Assembly: GCA_028277605.1 (NCBI GenBank)
Contig: JANQFZ010000040.1
Span: 1 to 37,033 of the forward strand
Length of the DNA: 37,033 bases
Reading direction: 5' to 3'
Source of the DNA: Vallitaleaceae bacterium
Lineage (GTDB): Bacteria; Bacillota; Clostridia; Lachnospirales; Vallitaleaceae
Shown: piece after piece, positions 1 through 6,503 of the stretch
How the letters are laid out: each line of letters opens with the position of its first letter
How positions within the stretch are numbered: position 1 is the first letter of the stretch
Program-made: the position numbers and the translations under genes
The notes under the pieces: generated by a model
Told to the model about the DNA's origin: nothing
Seen by the model: the letters and a program-made list of their open reading frames with translations, nothing else
Databases searched by the model: none

Positions 1-27
1 AATAGTAGTATACTATTCACCCTTTCT
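1..27 (-). terminator. hairpin cut by window edge, downstream of veg
   Basis: Read on the minus strand this is AGAAAGGGTGAATAGTA, then TAC, then TACTATT at the window edge, so at least seven bases pair back and the rest of the second arm lies outside the window. The 17-base string at 11-27 recurs exactly (reverse complemented) at 11693-11709, where it forms one arm of a 20-bp hairpin. It sits 45 bases past the veg stop codon, a terminator-like position. Confidence 0.5.
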
Positions 28-71
28 ATAAATTATCAGTGGCTGTTAAAGTTTCATTTTAAACCGTAGGG

Positions 72-320
72 TTACTCTTGACATAATGATAACTCTACAT
101 TATTCGTAAGTATATCTGTATAACTATAAGAAATAGTTCTATAAGAATCCTGTAATTCATTGTGAACTTTTACGACAAAAATACTTGGATACGTACTTTC
201 TAAAACACCTTGCCTAACGACAACTCTTTTTCTGCCTTTGTTAGCTTTGATCATGACTTTACTGCCAACATAAGCATCTACTTTCTCTTTGACCTTGCAA
301 ATATCTTCTTTTGCAATCAC
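72..320 (-). CDS. veg: Veg family protein
   Basis: This 82-residue protein matches the Veg (DUF1021) family in length and in its basic core (VGSKVMIKANKGRKR) followed by a beta-rich region. In Bacillus subtilis, Veg stimulates biofilm matrix genes by opposing the repressor SinR; that role is family knowledge and may not hold here, since no SinR system is seen in the window. The start is GTG at 320, chosen because a GAGGTGG ribosome binding site lies seven bases upstream. Two consensus sigma-A promoters stand in tandem just upstream, so strong constitutive expression is likely. A hairpin follows the gene at the window edge. Confidence 0.9.
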   Translation of the reverse strand: MIAKEDICKVKEKVDAYVGSKVMIKANKGRKRVVVRQGVLESTYPSIFVVKVHNELQDSYRTISYSYTDILTNNVELSLCQE

Positions 321-353
321 TCGTTACCACCTCATCCCTTTACAACTATCCCT

Positions 354-382
354 AGTATATCATACCAAGTTAAATAGGTCAA
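354..382 (-). promoter_or_regulatory. veg proximal sigma-A promoter
   Basis: On the minus strand TTGACC (377-382) and TATACT (354-359) are separated by exactly 17 bases. Transcription would start near 347, giving a leader of about 27 bases before the GTG start of veg. Confidence 0.75.
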
Positions 383-393
383 TAAATTTCTCA

Positions 394-422
394 ATTGTAC
401 CAAATTTTTAACAATTAGTCAA
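394..422 (-). promoter_or_regulatory. veg distal sigma-A promoter
   Basis: On the minus strand TTGACT (417-422) and TACAAT (394-399) have a 17-base spacer. This is a second complete promoter 40 bases upstream of the proximal one, so veg appears to have tandem promoters. It also lies directly behind the signal peptidase stop codon. Confidence 0.65.
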
Positions 423-440
423 TAGAATTTTATAGATTTA

Positions 441-965
441 TTAATAATTTTTTACAAAACTATATAATCTATGCAACGGGTAGACTCTTAAAATGACTTT
501 ACCTCTCACAGCTCTGGTCTCAAAACACCCCATTATTCTACTATCTTTGCTTTGTTTTCTATTGTCACCAAGGACATATAGACAATTTTTTGGTACAATA
601 ATTTCTTCTGTTCCATCTGTTGAATTTTTAATATAGTTTTCAGTGATTAGTTCTTCATTTCTGTAAAGCTTATTATTCTTAATGACAATATGGTCTCCTT
701 CTAGTCCAACGATACGTTTTACTATTTTTTCTTGTGTTCCAGATGCATCATAATCTAATACAACTAAATCTTCGTAACGATATCCACTGATCCATGTAAC
801 TAATTTTGAGACAATGATGCAGTCATTATTTTGTAGTGTATTCTCCATGGATTTGCCTTGAACACGTAATGGCCAAAAACTATAGATGAATAGAATAAGT
901 ATAAGCCCTAAATAGATGAGTCCAATTGTATAGTCCTTAATACTTAGTGTTGCCTTTTTTTTCAT
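441..965 (-). CDS. lepB: signal peptidase I
   Basis: Type I signal peptidase, which cleaves signal peptides from exported proteins on the outer face of the membrane. The 174-residue length fits the short Gram-positive SipS type. One transmembrane segment spans residues 14-31. The catalytic serine is in GKSMENTL (Ser39), the general-base lysine is in KIVKRIVGLEGD (Lys83), and the conserved GDNRKQSKDSR box lies at about 133-143. An AGGAG ribosome binding site precedes the ATG. The gene stands alone between veg and a lipoprotein gene, both on the same strand. Likely clients in this window include the SLH surface protein. Confidence 0.95.
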   Translation of the reverse strand: MKKKATLSIKDYTIGLIYLGLILILFIYSFWPLRVQGKSMENTLQNNDCIIVSKLVTWISGYRYEDLVVLDYDASGTQEKIVKRIVGLEGDHIVIKNNKLYRNEELITENYIKNSTDGTEEIIVPKNCLYVLGDNRKQSKDSRIMGCFETRAVRGKVILRVYPLHRLYSFVKNY

Positions 966-1155
966 TTTTTATACTCCTAATGGCAGTTTATTCTTAATTA
1001 TAGAAATTAAGCTTAATTTTAAACATATCGTATGACAGCCTTTTCTTTTTAGTCAGCATTAAGGTAGCCTTTAAATAGCATATACAGCTTATACTTTATT
1101 TATTCATCTCGTTAAAACTATTTTGATAATTAATTGTTTTTTTGACAGTGAAAAA

Positions 1156-1175
1156 CAACCATTTAAAAATGATTG
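1156..1175 (-). terminator. terminator after prcB-like gene
   Basis: CAACCATT and AATGATTG pair across a four-base loop (one G-U pair), with a T-run on both sides. Read on the minus strand it lies 43 bases beyond the lipoprotein stop and is followed by TTTTTC. The remaining 966-1155 and 1176-1217 hold no gene that I can see. Confidence 0.6.
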
Positions 1176-1217
1176 CTTTTTTTGTTTTCTAGCTTTTAAT
1201 TGTAGTTTTTTATATCA

Positions 1218-1628
1218 TTACTTATAGCGAATCGACATACCGAGGTCTATTGTTTTAACAACAATATAAGGATACGTTAAGCTCATGGTTACCATATCTT
1301 CTTTAGTAGGTCCTAATAATTCCGTTTCTATCACAATATGATCCTGACTCTTATAGAAATCCTTTACTTGAATACTATATCCGCCTGTTTCCTGCTCTCC
1401 ATAGCCAATGATGATATATAAGTATTCTCCATCGCTATAACTAAATTTGAAGGGTTCTTTGGTCTCTATAGCTTCTTCTATCTTTATCATAAGAATTTCT
1501 GGTACATCTTCATCCTCCACTACCGTAAAATCTAAATCTCCTAAATTATCCTCTTCATATTCTTTAACCGATTGGCAAGATACTGCAATTAAAATGATGC
1601 TGAGCACTAAGATAGATACTTTTTTCAA
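1218..1628 (-). CDS. PrcB-domain lipoprotein
   Basis: Small secreted lipoprotein of about 136 residues. The signal is MKKVSILVLSIILIAVSC, with a lipobox-like AVSC whose cysteine would be lipidated. The C-terminal half (residues about 80-125, with TGGYSIQVKDF and then alternating beta strands) resembles the PrcB C-terminal domain, named after the protease-complex subunit of Treponema. The molecular role in Firmicutes is unknown to me. The ORF opens at a GTG at 1637, but the bases GGTGATAGAG form a ribosome binding site ahead of a TTG at 1628, and starting there gives a clean lipoprotein signal, so I chose TTG. Confidence 0.7.
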   Translation of the reverse strand: MKKVSILVLSIILIAVSCQSVKEYEEDNLGDLDFTVVEDEDVPEILMIKIEEAIETKEPFKFSYSDGEYLYIIIGYGEQETGGYSIQVKDFYKSQDHIVIETELLGPTKEDMVTMSLTYPYIVVKTIDLGMSIRYK

Positions 1629-1754
1629 CTCTATCACCCTATTAACTGTTTGTATTATTTTATTATATGAAAGTAAAATATATGCAAAAAACTGATGCTT
1701 TATTTCTAGACAGCTATGAATACCTATAATAGGTTGAATACGTACACGATTAAT

Positions 1755-1783
1755 AGGCTGTCAACAGTAGATGTTGGCAGCCT
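1755..1783. terminator. hairpin downstream of aldo/keto reductase
   Basis: AGGCTG-T-CAACA pairs with TGTTG-G-CAGCCT around a five-base loop, making a 12-bp stem with one T-G position. It lies 64 bases beyond the reductase stop on the minus strand. No good T-run follows on either strand, so it may be a weak terminator or an RNA-stabilising hairpin. On the minus strand the odd position becomes a C-A mismatch, so the fold is slightly better as plus-strand RNA. Confidence 0.4.
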
Positions 1784-1846
1784 TATGAAAAATTGTGTTT
1801 TATGTATTTATTTACTATCTAATTGTCTTATTGTGTTTGTTAGTTT

Positions 1847-2827
1847 CTACTCAGCTTTCTCTACCATACGATCAATTTCTAAAACAGTTTCTTTAGACAT
1901 TTCCCACTCTAAGGCTTTAAGATTTGCCACTACCTCATCTTTGTTCATGACAGTAGCAATGATTGAAGTTATTTCTTCTTTTGCAATAAGATAATTCATA
2001 GCAATTTCATTCATTTTTTTATTCTTTAAAGCCTCTATATTTCTAACGTCATTTAATAGCTTTAAATATTTTTCTCTTTGTTCGCCATGGAGTTTTGGAT
2101 TACTATTTCTAACATCTCCCTCTCCAAAGGTGGTATCAGCAGTTATTTTCCCAGTTAACAATCCTTGGAACAATGGACTATATGGGAAAAACGCTAAACC
2201 ATTTTCTTTGACATAAGGAAATACTTCTCTACCCACTCTGTATTGAAGAGGTATGTTATGGTAGGTTTCAGCATTTTGTTCAAACATATTGTAAAGCCCC
2301 TGCATGGATACAACATCTACAATTTCTGAAGCCTTTTGAATATCACTGACAGAAAAATTACTTAAACCAATGTATCTAGTTTTTCCTGAATCCTTTATAG
2401 ACTTCATTGCATTCATGGTTTCTTCCAAAGGTACATCATTAGCGGTTGGCCAATGTACTTGTAATAAATCGACATTATCCACACCGAGACGTGTTAAGCT
2501 TTCATCAATTTCTTTTAGAAGACTCTCTGCTGATACATCGTTTCTAACTTCACCCTTATCATTCCATGGTAAACCTGCCTTTGTTGCAATAAAGATTTTA
2601 TCCCTTTGACCTTTAATCGCTTGTCCAAGAACTTCTTCCGCATGTCCATTACCATATACTGGTGCTACATCAAAGAGGTTGATACCGAGTTCAATAGCCT
2701 TTTGAATTGCTTCAATTTGATCCTTATCACTATGTTTCGTCCAACTGCCTTTTCCAGATGCACCCCAGCATCCAAAACCTATAACACTAAAATCAAAATC
2801 AATCTTTTTTACACTTCTATACTTCAT
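1847..2827 (-). CDS. aldo/keto reductase
   Basis: NAD(P)H-dependent aldo/keto reductase of 326 residues, a usual TIM-barrel length. The catalytic tetrad is visible as Asp53, Tyr58 (in DVAPVYGNG), Lys83 (in IATKAG) and His125 (in QVHWP). RYIGLSNFS at about 171 is the conserved barrel strand near the cofactor site, and PYSPLFQGLLTG follows. Substrate cannot be told from sequence. An operator identical in core to those of the KDG genes lies 205 bases upstream (3032-3045), suggesting control by the neighbouring LacI-type regulator and perhaps a role in uronate or deoxy-sugar metabolism. That link is inference. An AGGAGGG site precedes the ATG. Confidence 0.9.
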   Translation of the reverse strand: MKYRSVKKIDFDFSVIGFGCWGASGKGSWTKHSDKDQIEAIQKAIELGINLFDVAPVYGNGHAEEVLGQAIKGQRDKIFIATKAGLPWNDKGEVRNDVSAESLLKEIDESLTRLGVDNVDLLQVHWPTANDVPLEETMNAMKSIKDSGKTRYIGLSNFSVSDIQKASEIVDVVSMQGLYNMFEQNAETYHNIPLQYRVGREVFPYVKENGLAFFPYSPLFQGLLTGKITADTTFGEGDVRNSNPKLHGEQREKYLKLLNDVRNIEALKNKKMNEIAMNYLIAKEEITSIIATVMNKDEVVANLKALEWEMSKETVLEIDRMVEKAE

Positions 2828-3031
2828 TTTTACCCTCCTAAAATTTTTATATGATTGTATTAAAAACTACTAAATTATAGAATTCGCTGTAGTGCTTATA
2901 CTCTAGTATTAAGTGCTAAATATAATAAAACAGGAAAACTTAAATGAATACTAAGAAGTCATGTCATCCTATCATTAAAAGCTTCTTATTTTACTTATTT
3001 TTCATTCATGAGACATTAACTCATCGTTTTG

Positions 3032-3045
3032 TGGAACCGGTTACA
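3032..3045. promoter_or_regulatory. LacI-type operator, copy 1
   Basis: TGGAACCGGTTACA is a near-palindrome sharing its TGGAACCGGTT core with the sites at 4218 and 6239. It lies just past the regulator stop and upstream of the aldo/keto reductase, on whose promoter it may act. I could not pick out a convincing promoter beside it. Confidence 0.65.
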
Positions 3046-3074
3046 TTATTGGCAAATTTTATATATGTTTTTTA

Positions 3075-4109
3075 TTATCTTATTCTTTTTTCTGAGCCTC
3101 TAGATATTATTTTAGGTTGTATAATAATCCTTTGAATCTCTTTCTTCTTATTAGAATTCGTAAAATGATCTAAAAGTAGAGACATCACTTGTCTACCCAT
3201 ATCTACAGAATTACGTTGTGCCACAGAAATATTTACATTTAAAGCTTTTAGTAATTCAATATCATCAAATCCTACAAGACTCATATCCTTTGGAATCTGA
3301 TAATTATCTTCAAATAATGCTTTTAGAACTCCAATTGTAGTTAAGTTATTGGCAGAAAAAAGTGCTGTTGGACGTTCGTCAGTATTCATAATCGCCTTTG
3401 TAATCTCATAAGCCTTCTCTGTTGAAAAATCACCTTCATATATAAATCTTTCATCCAATAGCAGCCCTGATTCATCCATAGCTTTTTTATAGCCTTTTAG
3501 ACGATCTCGACCAATAAGTAAATTTAAGTTTCCTGTTATGGTTCCTATTTTGGTATGACCACTATCGATTAATAATTTGGTACACGCATATGCACCATGA
3601 CTATTGTCAGTAAAAACACCATCCCAATCTATAAATTCAAAGCCACGATCAAGTAACACAACTGGTATATTAAGTTGTTTAACACTATTAATAAACTTCT
3701 CCATATAGTGTAAGTCTTTCGTTATTCCTGCTGAAACAGGAGTTATAATAATACCTTTAACATGATAGGTTCTAAGCATTTTTAAAGCTTTCATTTCCTT
3801 TTCTGGTTGATTATCTGTATCACAAAATAGAATAGTCAAGTCTTGTTCTTCTGCTATTTCACTAATTCCTTTAAAAATCTCTGCAAAGAATGAATTGCTA
3901 ATCTCAGGTATTATAACACCAATAACATTACTGTCATTCGTAGATAAACTCCTTGCTGTTGCAGACGGTACATAATTAAGCTCTTTAATTTTTGCTGCGA
4001 TCCTTTCGGAAGCCTCCAGAGATACATATCCAGAATTATTTAAATACCTAGAAACTGTTGCTTTAGATACTTGACACTCATCAGCAATATCTTTTATTGT
4101 AACACCCAT
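3075..4109 (-). CDS. kdgR: LacI-family repressor of KDG genes
   Basis: Transcription regulator of 344 residues. Residues 1-50 form the LacI helix-turn-helix and hinge (TIKDIADECQVSKATVSRYL, then ATARSL at about 56), and residues 60-340 form a periplasmic-binding-protein-like sugar sensor (VIGVIIPEISNSFFAEI). It sits between KDPG aldolase (divergent) and the reductase. Three copies of one operator motif occur in the same 3.2 kb, so it most likely represses kdgA, kdgK and itself and is released by KDG or a related sugar acid. The ligand is inferred from the neighbours. An operator overlaps the start of its own predicted transcript, which suggests autorepression. A GAGGAG site precedes the ATG. 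Confidence 0.85.
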   Translation of the reverse strand: MGVTIKDIADECQVSKATVSRYLNNSGYVSLEASERIAAKIKELNYVPSATARSLSTNDSNVIGVIIPEISNSFFAEIFKGISEIAEEQDLTILFCDTDNQPEKEMKALKMLRTYHVKGIIITPVSAGITKDLHYMEKFINSVKQLNIPVVLLDRGFEFIDWDGVFTDNSHGAYACTKLLIDSGHTKIGTITGNLNLLIGRDRLKGYKKAMDESGLLLDERFIYEGDFSTEKAYEITKAIMNTDERPTALFSANNLTTIGVLKALFEDNYQIPKDMSLVGFDDIELLKALNVNISVAQRNSVDMGRQVMSLLLDHFTNSNKKKEIQRIIIQPKIISRGSEKRIR

Positions 4110-4217
4110 TCTTTTTCTCCTCTATGGAACCAGCTATATTCACTAATATAATACTAATATCATCCATTGATTGTTCGTTAATTAACAAGGATATTATTGA
4201 CTGTGGTTTAGATATTG

Positions 4218-4231
4218 TGGAACCGGTTACT
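4218..4231. promoter_or_regulatory. LacI-type operator, copy 2
   Basis: TGGAACCGGTTACT lies between the divergent regulator and aldolase genes. It begins five bases beyond the -10 box of the regulator promoter, over its expected start site, and 26 bases behind the -35 box of the aldolase promoter. This position favours direct autorepression and possible shared control. Confidence 0.75.
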
Positions 4232-4235
4232 TATG

Positions 4236-4264
4236 AGAATATCACTAATTCTGTCATTTGTCAA
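4236..4264 (-). promoter_or_regulatory. kdgR promoter
   Basis: On the minus strand TTGACA (4259-4264) and TATTCT (4236-4241) have a 17-base spacer. The -35 box overlaps that of the plus-strand kdgA promoter, because TTGTCAA reads as a promoter box on both strands. Confidence 0.6.
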
Positions 4265-4287
4265 CTATTACAAAACATAAGTATATT
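4258..4287 (+). promoter_or_regulatory. kdgA promoter
   Basis: TTGTCA (4258-4263), an 18-base spacer and TATATT (4282-4287) form a plausible sigma-A promoter about 120 bases upstream of the aldolase start. A second possible -10 box, TATAAT at 4380-4385, lies closer to the gene but lacks a recognisable -35. Confidence 0.5.
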
Positions 4288-4413
4288 GTCCATTACTCCT
4301 TATTATTGACACATGTAATGTTCCATGTTAAGCTTTATTGCAACTGATTATATATCATTTTTAATTTATTCTCTATCTGTATAATCAATAAACTTATTAA
4401 TAAGGAGTTAACC

Positions 4414-5034
4414 ATGGAAAAAATTTTTGAACAAATTAATAAGGTAAGAATCATGCCTGTAGCAGTAATTGAAAATCCTGAAGATGCAGATCCAATTGCA
4501 AATGCATTGATTGCAGGCAATATTCCTGCAATTGAAGTCACAATGAGAACATCCACAGCGGCGGAATCTATCTCACGAATATCTAAAAACAAGGACATAA
4601 TGGTAGGTGCAGGAACAGTCCTTACTACTGAACAGGTAGATATTGCTATAAAAGCAGGTGCTCAATTCATCGTTGCACCAAACTTAAACAAGGACGTAGT
4701 TAAATACTCCATCTCAAAAGATATACCCGTTATTCCTGGAATAGCAACATGTACAGAAACTCAACAGGCTGCTGTGCTTGGTCTTAGAATCCTGAAGTTT
4801 TTCCCTGCTGAACTGAACGGCGGCGTCAAAATGCTCAAGACCTTCGGTTCTGTTTTTCCCGATCTACAATTCATGCCAACTGGTGGACTCAATTTATCAA
4901 ATTTTAAAGACTACCTCTCACTTCCAAATGTCATCGCATGCGGCGGTAGTTTTATGCTTCCCAAAAAAAGTATTCAAGAAAAAGAATTTACGAAAATCAC
5001 AGATATCTGCAAGGATATCATCCAATCCCTTTGA
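4414..5034 (+). CDS. kdgA: KDPG/KHG aldolase
   Basis: Class I aldolase that cleaves 2-keto-3-deoxy-6-phosphogluconate to pyruvate and glyceraldehyde-3-phosphate, and often also 2-keto-4-hydroxyglutarate. At 206 residues it has the usual length. Glu41 (IPAIEVTMRT) and the Schiff-base Lys128 (ILKFFPAE) are present, along with MVGAGTVLT and the phosphate-binding FMPTGGL near 154. The usual PGxxTPTE loop reads PGIATCTE, with Cys for Pro. It is one of very few plus-strand genes here, divergent from its regulator and convergent with KDG kinase, with a shared terminator between them. AAGGAG precedes the ATG. Confidence 0.93.
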   Translation: MEKIFEQINKVRIMPVAVIENPEDADPIANALIAGNIPAIEVTMRTSTAAESISRISKNKDIMVGAGTVLTTEQVDIAIKAGAQFIVAPNLNKDVVKYSISKDIPVIPGIATCTETQQAAVLGLRILKFFPAELNGGVKMLKTFGSVFPDLQFMPTGGLNLSNFKDYLSLPNVIACGGSFMLPKKSIQEKEFTKITDICKDIIQSL

Positions 5035-5086
5035 AATTAATAATCTGATTCACATAGACATCAATGCATAGAATACCACAATAAAT

Positions 5087-5120
5087 AGCATTGGTTAATT
5101 CTCTATCCTTAACCAATGCT
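5087..5120. terminator. bidirectional terminator between kdgA and kdgK
   Basis: AGCATTGGTTAA pairs perfectly with TTAACCAATGCT across a ten-base loop. A TATATTGTTTT tract follows on the plus strand, and an A/T-rich tract on the minus strand, so it can end both convergent transcripts. Confidence 0.75.
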
Positions 5121-5146
5121 TATATTGTTTTAACTAACAATTCAAC

Positions 5147-6109
5147 CTAGCAGCCTCTTCTCCAGTTCTTCTCTCCCTTCATAAACGCATTTAATTCATC
5201 ACGATAGGGCAAACCGTCGTTATCTCCTTTACTCATCACCTGAATTGCTCCAATAGCATTGCCTCGAAGCACAGCTTCTTTAATTGAAAGTCCTTCACGA
5301 AGAGCGGATAATACGCCGACTGCAAAGCCATCACCAGCACCTACAGTATCCATGATTTGGTCAACCTTAAAACCTTTGACCCATCCACTTTCACCAGTTT
5401 CTGTGGCAAAATAGGCTCCTTTAGCACCAACTTTGATGATTACAGTCTTGGTTCCCATGTCAAGATATTTCTTCGCAGCTTCTTCAGGAGCCTCTTGACC
5501 AAGTATAATCTTGACTTCATTAATACCAGGCATAAAGATATCAGACTTAGCAGCCATATCATTCATATATTTTGACATGACATCCGTAGATTTCCAAAGC
5601 TGCAGACGAATATTTGGATCGAAGGAAAATAGACAGCCATTTTTCTTCGCCTTGTTACAAAGGACATCCACGGTCTGTCTACAATTATCCGTCAAAGCTG
5701 ATAATATTCCCGTACAATGCACCATATCAAATTTAGAAAAATCCAGCTCTTGAATATCCTCAGAATTCAGAGTGGATGCAGCACTTCCTTTTCTAAAATA
5801 AAAGATACCAGGATCTCCTTTCTCCACCTTCTGTTTAAACATAAAACCTGTTGGAGCAGCATTTGAATAGAGGATTTCCTCAGTCGATATACCGACAGCA
5901 TCCATCATCTTAACAATCTTCCTACCAAATGGATCATCCCCAAGTTTCGTCATGTAGGTTACATCATTGTCAAGACGTTTCATCCCTACAGCTACATTGA
6001 ACTCTGCACCGCAGGTCGTCAATGTAAAATTATCTACATCCTCAAGCTCTCCTATAGAATTTGCTATAAACAACCCCATTGGCTCTCCAATCAGCAAAAC
6101 ACTTTTCAT
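5147..6109 (-). CDS. kdgK: 2-keto-3-deoxygluconate kinase
   Basis: PfkB-family sugar kinase of 320 residues that phosphorylates KDG to KDPG, the substrate of the aldolase encoded next door. The PfkB signatures are seen at the N-terminus (LTTCGAEFNVAVGMKRL) and near residue 250 (DTVGAGDGFAVG), where the Asp is the catalytic base and GAGD forms the anion hole. FYFRKGSAAS near residue 105 fits sugar-acid kinases. Substrate assignment rests on sequence and on pairing with kdgA under a common operator. An operator lies about 130 bases upstream of the ATG, inside the predicted leader, where a bound repressor would block elongation. GGAGGA precedes the start. Confidence 0.88.
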   Translation of the reverse strand: MKSVLLIGEPMGLFIANSIGELEDVDNFTLTTCGAEFNVAVGMKRLDNDVTYMTKLGDDPFGRKIVKMMDAVGISTEEILYSNAAPTGFMFKQKVEKGDPGIFYFRKGSAASTLNSEDIQELDFSKFDMVHCTGILSALTDNCRQTVDVLCNKAKKNGCLFSFDPNIRLQLWKSTDVMSKYMNDMAAKSDIFMPGINEVKIILGQEAPEEAAKKYLDMGTKTVIIKVGAKGAYFATETGESGWVKGFKVDQIMDTVGAGDGFAVGVLSALREGLSIKEAVLRGNAIGAIQVMSKGDNDGLPYRDELNAFMKGEKNWRRGC

Positions 6110-6238
6110 CCTATATCCTCCTTTAATAGTTTATACAATCAGAGCCTTACATTAATTGACATAACCGTATCATTCTTAAAAGGAATAATTTTCTTTAAAG
6201 AATCTGATACATAATAAATCTATAGTTTACTATTTTAA

Positions 6239-6252
6239 TGGAACCGGTTCCA
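6239..6252. promoter_or_regulatory. LacI-type operator, copy 3
   Basis: TGGAACCGGTTCCA is a perfect 14-base palindrome and the best of the three sites. It lies about 30 bases downstream of the predicted kdgK transcription start, a roadblock position. It differs from a CcpA cre site mainly by G/C where cre prefers A/T at positions 3 and 12. Confidence 0.8.
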
Positions 6253-6288
6253 CAAGAAATTGTGAAGCATTATCCTTTTCAAATTTTG

Positions 6289-6317
6289 ATTATACACTGA
6301 TTGTTCTATTATGTCCA
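6289..6317 (-). promoter_or_regulatory. kdgK promoter
   Basis: On the minus strand TGGACA (6312-6317) and TATAAT (6289-6294) have a 17-base spacer. The expected start is near 6282, giving a leader of about 170 bases that contains the operator. The -35 box is part of an inverted repeat (6309-6354). Confidence 0.6.
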
Positions 6318-6387
6318 TATTTGAAGCTTTTTTCTATAATTCCTTTGGACATAAGGTTATCTGAACATCTTGGATCGGTCAGATAAC
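6309..6387. repeat. two adjoining inverted repeats upstream of kdgK
   Basis: TTATGTCCA (6309-6317) pairs with TGGACATAA (6346-6354). One base later GTTATCTGA (6356-6364) pairs with TCAGATAAC (6379-6387). Both arms are nine bases and perfect. The 394-base stretch 6110-6503 therefore holds an operator, a promoter, these repeats and a terminator, but no gene that I can see. Confidence 0.55.
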
Positions 6388-6445
6388 AACTCGTATGAAA
6401 CTTATAGTTATTCATAGTTATTAAAGTGATTTAGCACATAAATGT

Positions 6446-6482
6446 AATAAAAGACCAGCTTTTTGATCGCTGGTCTTTTATT
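6446..6482 (-). terminator. pgm terminator
   Basis: AATAAAAGACCAGC pairs perfectly with GCTGGTCTTTTATT across a nine-base loop. It begins 22 bases past the phosphoglucomutase stop. The T-run is built into the 3' arm, so the structure can work on both strands. Confidence 0.85.
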
Positions 6483-6503
6483 GCACTTATTATGTATTAA
6501 CTC

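Noticed and set aside
2950..2992. TAAGAAG...CTTCTTA stem as terminator of the kdgR gene
   Set aside because: Seven base pairs with a loop of about 24 bases and no T-run on the needed strand. Too weak to support.
4125..4138. TGGAACCAGCTATA as a fourth LacI-type operator
   Set aside because: Only the left half matches the motif and the palindrome is lost. It also overlaps the regulator ribosome binding site region, so it may be a chance half-site.
6239..6252. Reading the operators as CcpA cre sites
   Set aside because: They fit the cre pattern except at position 3 (and 12 in one copy). The GG/CC flanks, clustering beside one LacI-family gene and absence elsewhere in the window favour the local regulator, though CcpA is not excluded.
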